Origin: Flavobacteriaceae bacterium
GTDB lineage: Bacteria > Bacteroidota > Bacteroidia > Flavobacteriales > Flavobacteriaceae
DNA: 64,000 bases
Direction of reading: 5' to 3'
Assembly: GCA_030835825.1 (NCBI GenBank)
Contig: JAURRA010000017.1
Coordinates: 1 to 64,000 of the forward strand
In this document: positions 43,793 through 52,689 of the stretch, piece after piece
Numbering within the stretch: position 1 is the stretch's first letter
How the letters are laid out: each line of letters starts with the position of its first letter
Program-made: the position numbers and the translations under genes
Notes under the pieces: model-generated
What the model saw: only the letters and a program-made list of their open reading frames with translations
The model's database searches: none
Told to the model about the DNA's origin: nothing

Positions 43793-44710
43793 TTAGTGAA
43801 AATAAATAGCAGTTAATGACATAGAAATAGCTAGCGCAAAGGTACAAAGTGCTACAATTTTGAGTTGTGGATCGAATTTTTCCGGTGTCTCAAAACGCCA
43901 AACAGCAGTATAGTGTAAAATCAAGGGAAAAAATGTCAATAGATTGATCACATAAGGCCAGTGAGATTCAAAAGACAGTAAAAAGAAAATGACCGCTTTT
44001 AAAGCCCCTAAACCAAGAAGAGAGTGATAGCGCTTTGCACCCCGAAAGCCAAGAACCAAGGCTATCGTTCTTTTGCGAGACAAACGGTCCGATTCCATAT
44101 CTCTTATATTGTTTAAATTCAATACGGATACGGATAGGAATCCAATGACAATGGCAGGTGCCAGCAGATCGACTGACAAGGATTTGACAAAAAGCACATA
44201 GCTTCCCATGACGCTGACCACTCCAAAAAATATAAAAACCATTACGTCTCCAAATGCTTTATATCCATAAGGATTTGGACCCATTGTATATTCTATGGCT
44301 GCCACAAGAGCAGCTATGCCTAAAAAAATATAGAGTATCGAAAGTTTGAAGTACTCCGGGTAACAGGCCAAATAAATCAATGCTAAGATACTGACTGCGG
44401 TAATACTGCCGCATACCATGATTCCTTTCAGCATGAGCTTGGGTGAAATATCACCTGTCTGCAAGGCTCTGTTTGGTCCAATGCGTGTTTCATTGTCCGT
44501 TCCTCGGACGCCATCCCCGTAGTCATTGGCCAGATTTGATAAAATTTGCAAGCCCAAGGTGGCAAAAACGATTAAGGCAAAGATATAGGCGTCAAACTGA
44601 CCCACCTTTGCGGCCATACCAGCTCCTACAATGACGCCTGAAAGCGATAGAGGCAGTGTTCTCAGTCGCATAGCAGATATCCACGCTTTAGTTTTGCTTA
44701 GGGTAGCCAT
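43793..44710 (-). CDS. menA: 1,4-dihydroxy-2-naphthoate polyprenyltransferase MenA
   Basis: MenA attaches the isoprenoid tail to DHNA in the membrane. The 305-residue UbiA-family protein has about nine helices, the first aspartate motif NLANDYGDGVRGTDNE (about 60-75) and the second at NNIRDMESDRLSRKRT. RLRTLPLSLSGVIVG at the N-terminus is typical. It overlaps the 3' end of menB by 13 bases, a sign of coupled translation. Confidence 0.94.
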   Translation of the reverse strand: MATLSKTKAWISAMRLRTLPLSLSGVIVGAGMAAKVGQFDAYIFALIVFATLGLQILSNLANDYGDGVRGTDNETRIGPNRALQTGDISPKLMLKGIMVCGSITAVSILALIYLACYPEYFKLSILYIFLGIAALVAAIEYTMGPNPYGYKAFGDVMVFIFFGVVSVMGSYVLFVKSLSVDLLAPAIVIGFLSVSVLNLNNIRDMESDRLSRKRTIALVLGFRGAKRYHSLLGLGALKAVIFFLLSFESHWPYVINLLTFFPLILHYTAVWRFETPEKFDPQLKIVALCTFALAISMSLTAIYFH

Positions 44711-45537
44711 TTTTTGTCAAAATTTGGCTTGCGTTTCTCTAAAAAAGCGTCCCTACCCTCTTTGGCTTCGTCAGTCATATAGGCCAATCGGGTGGCCTCA
44801 CCAGCGAATACTTGTTGACCAACCATCCCATCGTCTGTCAAATTCATGGCGTATTTGAGCATTTTTATCGAAGTCGGTGATTTTTCTAATATTTCCTGAG
44901 CCCATTCGTAGGCTGTTTGCTCGAGTTGATCATGAGGAACAACCTTATTGACCATGCCCATTTGATAGGCTTCGTGGGCACTGTAATTGCGCCCCAAGAA
45001 GAAAATTTCCCGCGCTTTTTTCTGACCGACCATCTTGGCCAAATAGGCACTGCCATAACCCGCATCGAAACTGGTAACGTCGGCATCTGTTTGCTTAAAA
45101 ATGGCATGTTCAGCACTCGCCAAACTCAAATCACATACGACGTGGAGGCTGTGACCTCCCCCAACAGCCCAGCCAGGAACAACGGCTATGACTACTTTGG
45201 GCATAAATCTAATTATTCTTTGAACTTCCAGAATATTCAAACGGTGATAGCCATCCTCGCCAACATAGCCCTGATCTCCTCTGGATCTTTGATCGCCACC
45301 ACTACAAAACGAGTACACGCCATCTTTAGGGGATGGGCCTTCGGCGGAAAGCAAAACTACTCCTATGGATGTGTCCTCTTGGGCGTCGTTAAAAGCTTTG
45401 ATCAGCTCACTTGTGGTTTTTGGTCGAAAAGCATTTCTAACTTCGGGACGGTTAAACGCTATGCGAGCCACCCCATTAGATTTACTATAGGTAATGTCTT
45501 CGAAAGAGCCGACAGATGTCCATTGTGGTGATGCCAT
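44698..45537 (-). CDS. menB: 1,4-dihydroxy-2-naphthoyl-CoA synthase MenB
   Basis: MenB closes the second ring by Claisen condensation of o-succinylbenzoyl-CoA. The 279-residue crotonase-fold protein has NRPEVRNAFRPKT, FCSGGDQRSRG as part of the oxyanion/substrate loop, VPGWAVGGGHSLHVVCD and TSFDAGYGSAYLA, all MenB-specific. I start at the ATG at 45537 (MASPQWTS); an in-frame start six codons upstream is less like homologues. A long antisense frame on the plus strand is a shadow. Confidence 0.95.
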   Translation of the reverse strand: MASPQWTSVGSFEDITYSKSNGVARIAFNRPEVRNAFRPKTTSELIKAFNDAQEDTSIGVVLLSAEGPSPKDGVYSFCSGGDQRSRGDQGYVGEDGYHRLNILEVQRIIRFMPKVVIAVVPGWAVGGGHSLHVVCDLSLASAEHAIFKQTDADVTSFDAGYGSAYLAKMVGQKKAREIFFLGRNYSAHEAYQMGMVNKVVPHDQLEQTAYEWAQEILEKSPTSIKMLKYAMNLTDDGMVGQQVFAGEATRLAYMTDEAKEGRDAFLEKRKPNFDKKWLP

Positions 45538-45567
45538 AATCAATAGTTTGTGCAAAAATAAAGCTTT

Positions 45568-46428
45568 TTAATTTTCATTCTCAGTTATTAGATAAATCCC
45601 ATCTTCCTTAATGTCGATAACCCTTTGCTTGTAGAGGGTGCCTATGGCCTTTTTAAAACTTTTTTTGCTCATTTCTAACCAATCTTTGACATCTTGAGGG
45701 TCCGATTTGTCCGTTAATGGCAAAAAGCCTTTAGATGCTTTAAGAATCGTTAAGATATGCTCAGCATTAGGCTCGATATTGCGGTAACCTATCTCTTGTA
45801 AAATGATATCCAATTTGTTACCCTCTCTTACTTTAGCGACAACGCCTTCATACTTGTCGCCTATATGGAGGGTCTTAAAAATTTGATCGTTGTAAATGAC
45901 ACCCTTGTGTTTTCCATTAACGATGACGTTCATTCCAAAATCAGATGGATGAGAAATGATAACTTCCACCTTGTCAAATTTAGCTACTGTCAAATTGGTA
46001 TTGTCTAAAAACTTAAAGGTTTTGCTACTTGCCACCAATCGACCTGACTTTTCGTCAAGAAAACAATAGACCAAATACCAGCCACCTGCATTCATTTTAA
46101 AAACTTGTTCTTTAAACGGACAAAACAATTCCTTGACCATGCCCCAATCGAGAAAGGCACCAATGGGTGTTGATTCACTGCACCTCAAAAGCGCAAACGT
46201 TCCTTTTTTGATATGAGGCATATCCGTTACGGCCACCAGTCGTTCTTCGTTATCTTTGTACACAAAGACCTCTATTTCATCCCCTATTTCAAAGCTTTCT
46301 GGTTTATAGCGATTGGGCAACAGTACTTCTTCGACTCCCCCCGGATAACCCAAAAACAAGCCTGGCTGTCGCTCTCTCAAAATCCCCAGCAGATTTACTT
46401 CTCCAATTTTTATGGTGTTTTCGTTCAT
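45568..46428 (-). CDS. cvfB: CvfB-type S1 RNA-binding protein
   Basis: The 286-residue protein has S1-like beta-barrel segments (about 70-215; STPIGAFLDWGMVKELFCPF and NKLDIILQEIG) and a C-terminal winged-helix (SKKSFKKAIGTLYKQRVIDI). This is the CvfB family of RNA-binding regulators known from Staphylococcus virulence. It is embedded in the men operon, with its ATG overlapping the menD stop as ATGA, and 30 bases before menB. It might bind its own polycistronic message, but that is speculation. Confidence 0.87.
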   Translation of the reverse strand: MNENTIKIGEVNLLGILRERQPGLFLGYPGGVEEVLLPNRYKPESFEIGDEIEVFVYKDNEERLVAVTDMPHIKKGTFALLRCSESTPIGAFLDWGMVKELFCPFKEQVFKMNAGGWYLVYCFLDEKSGRLVASSKTFKFLDNTNLTVAKFDKVEVIISHPSDFGMNVIVNGKHKGVIYNDQIFKTLHIGDKYEGVVAKVREGNKLDIILQEIGYRNIEPNAEHILTILKASKGFLPLTDKSDPQDVKDWLEMSKKSFKKAIGTLYKQRVIDIKEDGIYLITENEN

Positions 46429-48095
46429 GATTCTAAATGTTTAAAATAGTTTAACAGTATCTGGTCGTTGAGTTTTCTCGGTGTAAATACTTCCAAAATT
46501 TTTGGTCGATCAGAAGGCTTGAATAAACGGGATAATTGTCTTTTTAGTGAACCCGTTGAGCGCGCTGAATAGTATTTGTAGCCGTGCATTTTTGCCAGAT
46601 GCTTGGCTGAAAGTTGATGGGCCGTTTCAAAGTATCTTTCAAAATTGACCGTATTTTTTGGACCCGGTAAGATTCTAAAAATGCCACCACCACGGTTGTT
46701 GATAATGACGATTCTAAAAGTATTTGGCGTGTGGTTTTGCCATAAGGCGTTGCTGTCATAAAAAAAGCTGAGATCTCCCAAGACACACAACACAGGCTTA
46801 TTGGTCACTTTTGCTGCTCCAATTGCTGTTGACAAAGAACCATCGATACCGCTGGTTCCTCGATTACAAAATACCTCGATGCTCGGGTCGGTTTGAAACA
46901 ATTGCATGTACCTCACCGTAGAGCTATTGCCAATTTGCAATTGTATGTTTTGAGGGAGCCTTTGAAATAATAGGTCAAAAACCTTGAAATCGGAGAAAGG
47001 AATGGTTCGCATATAACTCTGATGGCGGTTTTGGCGATCCTCTGCAATGGCTAAAACGCCGGTTCGATAGTCACTACACTTCGGAATAGCGTCTTTGTAC
47101 CAGTGCCGAATAACCTCATTTGGTTCTGAAATTATATGCTTGGTCAGACAGAAATAGGTGTCCAAGGCTTCGAGAGGATCGATATGCCAATGCTCTTGTG
47201 GCTGGAAATCTCGCAATAATGTTTTGATCTTTTTAGAAACTACCAATCCTCCCATGGTCAGCAGTAAATCAGGTTTAAATGCCAGTTTATCTGTATCTGA
47301 GAAGGCAGAAATCAATTGGTCAATATGGTTGAAAAAATTGGGGTGATGGATGTTTGAGGTTGACTCTGTGAGTACTATCACTGATGGGTCATTGGCCAAC
47401 ATGTCAATAGCGTCATTGGACAAAACTCCAGGTGACATGCAGCCCATTAAAACCAATTTTTTTGGCAGGGATTGCCATTTTGCTTTGACTTCTGCCGACA
47501 AATCAAATGGTTTTGCCTGTGTATCTGGTTCAATCGCTGGGAAGGCGATCTGATATTCCAGATTCGTGGTGTACAACGGTTCATCAAAAGGAATATTCAG
47601 ATGGGCTGGCTGGTTTTCCTTAAGACAATGGGTAAGCACCTCAGCAGTGATCTGGATGTTAATTTGATTCTTTTCAATGTCGTCTGTCAATATCAAATCT
47701 TCTTCTGCACAGACATGAGGTCGGAAAATTTGAGATTGATGTATGGTCTGTCCGTCGCCATTACCTACCAAATGCACCGGTCGGTCTGCCGAAAGAACAA
47801 GTAGTGAGATTCTGCTGTAAAAGGCTTCTGCAATAGCGGGATAATAGTTCAACAGAGCGCTTCCAGAGGTACATACAAGTGCCACAGGTTTACGGGACTG
47901 TTGAGCTATACCCAGACCAAAAAAAGCCCCACACCTTTCATCAACAATACTCATGGTATTAAAATAAGGGTCGCTCGTAAACCCCAGGGTTAAAGGCGCG
48001 TTGCGACTACCCGGGGAGATAATGATATTTTTTATGCCATAGGCCTTACAGGCTTGTAATACGGTTTGGGCGAGAAGACTAGAAGGAATGGTCAT
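46425..48095 (-). CDS. menD: SEPHCHC synthase MenD
   Basis: MenD is the thiamine-diphosphate enzyme that joins isochorismate and 2-oxoglutarate. The 556-residue protein has IISPGSRNAPLTLGF with the ThDP glutamate region SIVDERCGAFFGLG (about 45-65), VCTSGSALLNYYPAIAEA, the central domain, and the ThDP motif LGDLSFFYDSNALWQ followed by NNRGGGIFRILPG. It lies between menF (31-base gap) and cvfB (4-base overlap). Confidence 0.95.
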   Translation of the reverse strand: MTIPSSLLAQTVLQACKAYGIKNIIISPGSRNAPLTLGFTSDPYFNTMSIVDERCGAFFGLGIAQQSRKPVALVCTSGSALLNYYPAIAEAFYSRISLLVLSADRPVHLVGNGDGQTIHQSQIFRPHVCAEEDLILTDDIEKNQINIQITAEVLTHCLKENQPAHLNIPFDEPLYTTNLEYQIAFPAIEPDTQAKPFDLSAEVKAKWQSLPKKLVLMGCMSPGVLSNDAIDMLANDPSVIVLTESTSNIHHPNFFNHIDQLISAFSDTDKLAFKPDLLLTMGGLVVSKKIKTLLRDFQPQEHWHIDPLEALDTYFCLTKHIISEPNEVIRHWYKDAIPKCSDYRTGVLAIAEDRQNRHQSYMRTIPFSDFKVFDLLFQRLPQNIQLQIGNSSTVRYMQLFQTDPSIEVFCNRGTSGIDGSLSTAIGAAKVTNKPVLCVLGDLSFFYDSNALWQNHTPNTFRIVIINNRGGGIFRILPGPKNTVNFERYFETAHQLSAKHLAKMHGYKYYSARSTGSLKRQLSRLFKPSDRPKILEVFTPRKLNDQILLNYFKHLES

Positions 48096-48126
48096 GAGGC
48101 TGTAAAAATACTACAATTAAACGACC

Positions 48127-49188
48127 TTAAGCAAAAAGGATTTTACGCAGCGTGTTTAATTTTTCATCTGTCTCTAAATATTCGGCAGTTGGCAGCGAAT
48201 CCTTGGTTAGACCCGCGCCAGCATAAAGAATAACTTGTTTGCCGTCGTGCTTCATACACCGCAAGTTAACATAGAACTCTAAAAGGCCTTCTGCGCCATC
48301 TACTGGGCCTAAATAACCCGTATAATAGTCTCTTTGGTAAGTTTCAATTTGACGAATGAGTGCTAAGGACTCTGGCCTTGGCCAACCACAAACGGCCGCT
48401 GTGGGATGCAACTGTTGTGCAATAGTCAAAACCCGATGCCCCCATTGGTCTTTCAGCTCGACGTCAATTTTCGTTTTAAGATGGGCCAAATGGCCAGCCT
48501 GAACAGTGGTCGTTGGGTGTTGCTGCCAGGTCTTGGCATATGGTTCCAAAATCGATGCGATATCTTTAACCACAAACTCTTGTTCTTGACGCTCTTTAGC
48601 ACTCCATTCCAAAAAATTAGAGGGATCCCATGATTGGGTTCCTGCTAAGGCCACTGTTTTTAATATTCCCTTATCGACTTGCGCCAATCGCTCTGGCGTA
48701 GCACCCATCCAAAATCCTAGTTGGGGATGCCATAGGGCGTAGGTAAAAGTGTTGGGATATGCCTGGGCTAATGCTGAAAAAGCAGCGCAATAATCCATTT
48801 TTGGCATATCATAAGCAACAGACCGCGATAAAACAACTTTTTCTAAATCGCTGTTTTTCATAACCTCTATCGCTTTATTGACTTGAGATTCGAAGACTTG
48901 TTGATCTGAGGACGCTGTTTGGCGGGGTTTGATTTTGGTCCACTGAGATGTCCATAGCTCTACAGAAAAAGAATCGCACTGATCCTTTGGATAAAATAAA
49001 ACAGGATGTTCCTTCTCAAAGGGGGCTACCACAAAGCCACTTTGATGCGGTTGATTTTGAGTTGTGTGAAAACAATCATCCTTTTGGAGCATGATATTGA
49101 CTTGGTGGTCTCCTGCCCTCTTGAACCACACAAAGGGCAAGCCCTGACGGATTTGCTGTTGAATGCGCTGTAGTTTGTAGTTTGACAA
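48127..49188 (-). CDS. menF: isochorismate synthase MenF
   Basis: MenF converts chorismate to isochorismate, the entry step to menaquinone. The 353-residue chorismate-binding enzyme has KVVLSRS, FWMGATPERLAQV, the signature TVALAGTQ, LHPTAAVCGWPRPESLALI and YYTGYLGPV near the C-terminus. It begins with a TTG at 49188; it is a short form compared with E. coli MenF (431). Anthranilate synthase and aminodeoxychorismate synthase are ruled out by the LHPTAAVCG segment and by context. Confidence 0.92.
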   Translation of the reverse strand: MSNYKLQRIQQQIRQGLPFVWFKRAGDHQVNIMLQKDDCFHTTQNQPHQSGFVVAPFEKEHPVLFYPKDQCDSFSVELWTSQWTKIKPRQTASSDQQVFESQVNKAIEVMKNSDLEKVVLSRSVAYDMPKMDYCAAFSALAQAYPNTFTYALWHPQLGFWMGATPERLAQVDKGILKTVALAGTQSWDPSNFLEWSAKERQEQEFVVKDIASILEPYAKTWQQHPTTTVQAGHLAHLKTKIDVELKDQWGHRVLTIAQQLHPTAAVCGWPRPESLALIRQIETYQRDYYTGYLGPVDGAEGLLEFYVNLRCMKHDGKQVILYAGAGLTKDSLPTAEYLETDEKLNTLRKILFA

Positions 49189-49193
49189 GGGGT

Positions 49194-49619
49194 CTATTTT
49201 TGTTTGTCGATAGCAATGGTTGTTAGCTTACAAATAGAAATGATGTTGTCCATATCGTCTTTGATCTCTATTTGAAACAATTGTGTTGTTCGGCCATTGT
49301 GAACAGCTTTGGCGGTGGCATAAACGAACCCCGATTTAACGCTCTTTAGATGGTTTCCAGACATCTCAATGCCTCTAATAGTCACCTCTCTATCGTGATT
49401 GATGAGGTGCGCAGCAAAACTGCCAACAGTTTCAGCTAAGGCAAAGGTAGCACCGCCATGCAACACACCATCGGGTTGAAAAACGCGCGCATTTACAGGC
49501 ATTTTTGCCGTTAAGAAATCCTCTCCTGCATCGATGAATTCAATGTCCAAAGTTTCCATTAGGGTGTCCTTTCTGGCCTTTTCGGACAAACTGAGGATAA
49601 GCGCTTTGGATAGTTTCAT
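49194..49619 (-). CDS. menI: hotdog-fold thioesterase, probably MenI
   Basis: The 141-residue PaaI-type hotdog protein has the active-site segment GVLHGGATFALAETVGSFAA with the conserved glutamate, and length typical of the family. As the first gene of the men operon, 5 bases before menF, it is most likely the DHNA-CoA thioesterase MenI. Family alone would also permit phenylacetyl-CoA thioesterase or a housekeeping role. Confidence 0.85.
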   Translation of the reverse strand: MKLSKALILSLSEKARKDTLMETLDIEFIDAGEDFLTAKMPVNARVFQPDGVLHGGATFALAETVGSFAAHLINHDREVTIRGIEMSGNHLKSVKSGFVYATAKAVHNGRTTQLFQIEIKDDMDNIISICKLTTIAIDKQK

Positions 49620-49636
49620 GAGCTGTGATTTACCTG

Positions 49637-49644
49637 CAAAATTA
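49637..49644 (-). promoter_or_regulatory. -7 promoter element for the men operon
   Basis: The minus strand reads TAATTTTG, matching TAnnTTTG, 17 bases before the menI ATG. Confidence 0.4.
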
Positions 49645-49730
49645 AGCTTATTTTTTTGTTTGCTATGGACAAAATGCCGCTTTCATAGAATTTACTATAT
49701 TGCTTTCTATTAACCCCTAAATCTATTATT

Positions 49731-49946
49731 GTGAAACCTATTGACAAAAGTTCTGGTGCCCTCGGTGGCGGTCTGCTATATGGTCTTGGCGTGGGCCTTT
49801 TCTGTTTAAAAGCTAATATCTTTGTTTTCGTCGGTTGTATTTTGTTGGGTCTTGGTCTTGGACTTCTTCTCACGCTCTTCGTGCGATCAAGCTGTTGCTG
49901 CTGCAGCGGTTATAAGGATGACAAGTGCCAATACAAAAACTTCTAA
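49731..49946 (+). CDS. glycine-rich small membrane protein
   Basis: This 71-residue protein starts at a GTG (49731). Two glycine-zipper-like membrane helices (GALGGGLLYGLGVGLF and GCILLGLGLGLLLTLF) are followed by a tail with a four-cysteine run, SSCCCCSGYKDDKC. The stop precedes the next gene's ATG by one base, supporting a real two-gene unit. The cysteine cluster suggests metal binding or acylation, but there is no proof. Confidence 0.65.
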   Translation: MKPIDKSSGALGGGLLYGLGVGLFCLKANIFVFVGCILLGLGLGLLLTLFVRSSCCCCSGYKDDKCQYKNF

Positions 49947-49947
49947 A

Positions 49948-50580
49948 ATGACCGATTTTGCTCAGGCCTTGATCTATGTTCACGCAGGCTTTGGTGGCTT
50001 GGCCTTATTCACCGGTGCGGTTTCCTTGATTGCAGTAAAAGGATCTAAAGCACACAGAAAGTTTGGTTTGGTGTTTTATTACAGCATGTTAACCTCCGCC
50101 TGTTTGGCATTATTTATCTCTGTGCTCCCAAATCACGAAAGTGCATTCTTATTTGCGATTGGACTCTTTAGTACGTACTTTATTTTAATGGGATATCGGG
50201 CCAGACATTTCAAACGCCAATCCTACGACACTAAAACGGAACGGTTAATGGCCTTAACCATGATGGCACTATGCGTCGGTATGATGGGCTACCCTATTAT
50301 TTTCCTCTCAAAGGTCAATGTCATTCTATTTGTTTTTGGTCTTTTGGGTCTGTCGATTGGTCTCCGTGACTACAATTTATTGAAACAACGAGAATCTTTG
50401 AGAAAAGGTTGGCTAATAATACATTTGAGTAATATGATCGGAGGTTATGTTGCCGCTACAACAGCTTTTGTGGTTGTGAACAAGGTATTTCCTGGAATCT
50501 CAGGCTGGTTTATACCAAGTGTTTTAGGCGGAATTTACACGGTATTTTGGATAATAAAACACAATAGAGTGCAGTCCTAG
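49948..50580 (+). CDS. DUF2306-like membrane protein
   Basis: The 210-residue protein has about seven membrane helices, a YVHAGFGGLALFTGAVSLI start and the SKAHRKFGLVFYYSML motif with conserved histidine and arginine, as in DUF2306-type membrane proteins. The frame is open upstream to 49822, but that part overlaps the glycine-rich gene in another frame, so the ATG at 49948 is chosen. The function is unknown. A bidirectional terminator lies immediately downstream. Confidence 0.75.
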   Translation: MTDFAQALIYVHAGFGGLALFTGAVSLIAVKGSKAHRKFGLVFYYSMLTSACLALFISVLPNHESAFLFAIGLFSTYFILMGYRARHFKRQSYDTKTERLMALTMMALCVGMMGYPIIFLSKVNVILFVFGLLGLSIGLRDYNLLKQRESLRKGWLIIHLSNMIGGYVAATTAFVVVNKVFPGISGWFIPSVLGGIYTVFWIIKHNRVQS

Positions 50581-50586
50581 TCCAAA

Positions 50587-50614
50587 AAAAAGAGCCGCTT
50601 CAAGCGGCTCTTTT
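50587..50614. terminator. bidirectional terminator between the DUF2306 gene and dnaK
   Basis: The hairpin AAAAGAGCCGC / GCGGCTCTTTT with loop TTCAA has A and T tracts on either side, and serves converging genes. Confidence 0.88.
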
Positions 50615-50632
50615 ACATTGATTTATAAAGGA

Positions 50633-52531
50633 TTATTTGACCTCTTCAAAATCCACATCTTCGACGTTGTCGCCTTCGGCGTTAGACTGGTCTTCTGGCT
50701 GAGCCTCTCCGCCACCTGTTTGTGATTCTTGTTGGGCTTTGTACATTTCTTCGCTAGCCGCTGTCCAAGCTTTATTAAGCTCTTCTAGAGCCGGGTCGAT
50801 GACTTCTAGCTCTTTGGTCTCATAGGCCTTTTTCAAAGCTTCTAAGGCTTCCTCGATAGGCTTCTTTTTATCCTCTGGTAGTTTGTCGCCAAACTCTTTC
50901 AGCTGCTTCTCGGTTTGGAAAATCATGGCATCAGCGCTATTGAGTTTCTCAACTTTTTCCTTCACCAATTTATCGGCGTCTGCATTGGCTTCGGCCTCTT
51001 GTTTCATGCGTTGGATTTCCTCTTCTGTCAAACCTGAAGACGCTTCAATTCTGATGTTTTGAGATTTACCTGTTGCCTTATCTCCTGCTTTCACATTGAT
51101 GATCCCGTTGGCATCAATATCGAAAGTCACCTCAATTTGAGGAGTTCCTCTTGGGGCTGGCGGAATGCCATCTAAATGGAATCGGCCAATAGTTTTATTA
51201 TCGGCAGCCATTGGGCGTTCACCTTGCAAAACATGAATTTCTACTGAAGGCTGATTGTCAGCCGCTGTAGAAAACACCTGAGATTTGTTGGTTGGGATGG
51301 TTGTATTGGCATCAATCAATTTGGTCATTACACCTCCCATAGTCTCTATTCCTAAAGACAATGGTGTGATGTCCAGAAGAAGGACATCTTTAACATCACC
51401 CGAAAGAACACCACCTTGAATAGCAGCGCCAACGGCAACTACTTCGTCAGGGTTTACGCCTTTGCTCGGTTTTTTTCCAAAGAACTTCTCCACGGCTTCC
51501 TGAACTGCTGGAATACGTGTTGACCCTCCAACTAAAATGATTTCATCGATATCGCCAGTTGACAATCCTGCGCTTTTAAGAGCAGTTTTACAGGGCTCAA
51601 TTGTACGTTTTACTAGGCTGTCAATCAACTGCTCGAATTTCGCTTTGCTCAAAGAACGCACCAGGTGTTTTGGGCCGCTCGCTGCCGCAGTAACATAGGG
51701 CAAATTGATTTCGGTTTGGTTGGACGATGACAGTTCAATTTTAGCCTTTTCAGCAGCTTCTTTCAAACGTTGAAGTGCCATAGGATCCTTTCTCAGATCG
51801 ATATCTTCATCGGCTTTGAACTCGTCGGCTAACCAATTGATTACAGCATCATCCACATCGTCTCCACCAAGGTGTGTGTCTCCATCTGTAGAAAGTACTT
51901 CGAAAACACCATCGCCCAATTCGAGGATAGATACATCATGTGTACCACCACCAAAATCGAAGACTACAATTTTTTGATCTACACCTTTTTTATCGAGTCC
52001 ATAAGCCAGTGCTGCTGCGGTTGGCTCGTTGATGATACGTCTTACTTTGAGTCCAGCAATCTCACCAGCTTCTTTAGTGGCTTGACGCTGTGCGTCGTTA
52101 AAATATGCTGGAACGGTAATGACCGCTTCTGTGACTTCTTGATCTAAAAACTCTTCAGCTGTTTTTTTCATTTTTTGCAGCACCATGGCTGACAACTCTT
52201 GAGGCGTGTACATACGACCATCAATATCCACCCTTGGGGTGTCGTTATCACCTTTAACTACTTTATATGGGACACGAGCGACTTCCTTCGAAGATTCTGA
52301 GAAGCTGTTACCCATAAAACGCTTGATCGAAAAAACGGTTTTGGTCGGGTTAGTAACAGCCTGACGTTTGGCCGGATCGCCTACCTTAATCTCACCGCCT
52401 TCGACAAAGGCAATTACTGAAGGTGTTGTACGACGGCCTTCCGCATTCGTGATTACAACTGGCTCATTACCCTCCATAACAGAGACACATGAGTTGGTTG
52501 TTCCTAAATCTATTCCTATAATTTTACTCAT
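50633..52531 (-). CDS. dnaK: chaperone DnaK (Hsp70)
   Basis: DnaK is the ATP-driven Hsp70 chaperone. The 632-residue protein has the ATPase signature [18 protein letters not shown] (3-20), [29 protein letters not shown], the substrate-binding domain from about residue 390, and an acidic tail ending in [10 protein letters not shown]. The start at the ATG at 52531 matches all homologues; ten codons upstream are open but not conserved. GGGTHDVS replaces the usual GGGTFDVS, a phenylalanine to histidine substitution in the phosphate-2 motif. No grpE or dnaJ lies alongside. Confidence 0.97.
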   Translation of the reverse strand: MSKIIGIDLGTTNSCVSVMEGNEPVVITNAEGRRTTPSVIAFVEGGEIKVGDPAKRQAVTNPTKTVFSIKRFMGNSFSESSKEVARVPYKVVKGDNDTPRVDIDGRMYTPQELSAMVLQKMKKTAEEFLDQEVTEAVITVPAYFNDAQRQATKEAGEIAGLKVRRIINEPTAAALAYGLDKKGVDQKIVVFDFGGGTHDVSILELGDGVFEVLSTDGDTHLGGDDVDDAVINWLADEFKADEDIDLRKDPMALQRLKEAAEKAKIELSSSNQTEINLPYVTAAASGPKHLVRSLSKAKFEQLIDSLVKRTIEPCKTALKSAGLSTGDIDEIILVGGSTRIPAVQEAVEKFFGKKPSKGVNPDEVVAVGAAIQGGVLSGDVKDVLLLDITPLSLGIETMGGVMTKLIDANTTIPTNKSQVFSTAADNQPSVEIHVLQGERPMAADNKTIGRFHLDGIPPAPRGTPQIEVTFDIDANGIINVKAGDKATGKSQNIRIEASSGLTEEEIQRMKQEAEANADADKLVKEKVEKLNSADAMIFQTEKQLKEFGDKLPEDKKKPIEEALEALKKAYETKELEVIDPALEELNKAWTAASEEMYKAQQESQTGGGEAQPEDQSNAEGDNVEDVDFEEVK

Positions 52532-52545
52532 AATTTGGATTTTTT

Positions 52546-52553
52546 CAAATTTA
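52546..52553 (-). promoter_or_regulatory. -7 promoter element for dnaK
   Basis: The minus strand reads TAAATTTG, matching TAnnTTTG, 14 bases before the dnaK ATG. It looks like a vegetative sigma-type element; I see no CIRCE inverted repeat here. Confidence 0.45.
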
Positions 52554-52599
52554 ATCAGCACAGTTCAACCTTTATGCCAATATCCCTGAGACTCGTATT

Positions 52600-52637
52600 T
52601 GTCATATTTCATCCTATTTTTATGACATAATGACATA
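52600..52637. repeat. TGTCATA inverted repeat and ATGACATA tandem repeat
   Basis: TGTCATA (52600-52606) faces TATGACA (52621-52627), and the eight-mer ATGACATA is repeated directly at 52622-52629 and 52630-52637. The cluster sits between the divergent dnaK and panB genes and could be a regulator-binding site. Confidence 0.4.
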
Positions 52638-52689
52638 ATAGTTCGCCGTTTTGCCATTTTTACTACTTTTACCAGCTAAGAGAAATTGT

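Noticed and set aside
44917-45531. A 204-codon open frame on the plus strand
   Set aside because: It is entirely antisense to menB, whose motifs and operon place are clear. The predicted peptide has no recognisable domain and follows menB codon structure.
49822-49947. N-terminal extension of the DUF2306-like protein
   Set aside because: It overlaps the glycine-rich gene in another frame, and conserved membrane sequence begins at the ATG at 49948.
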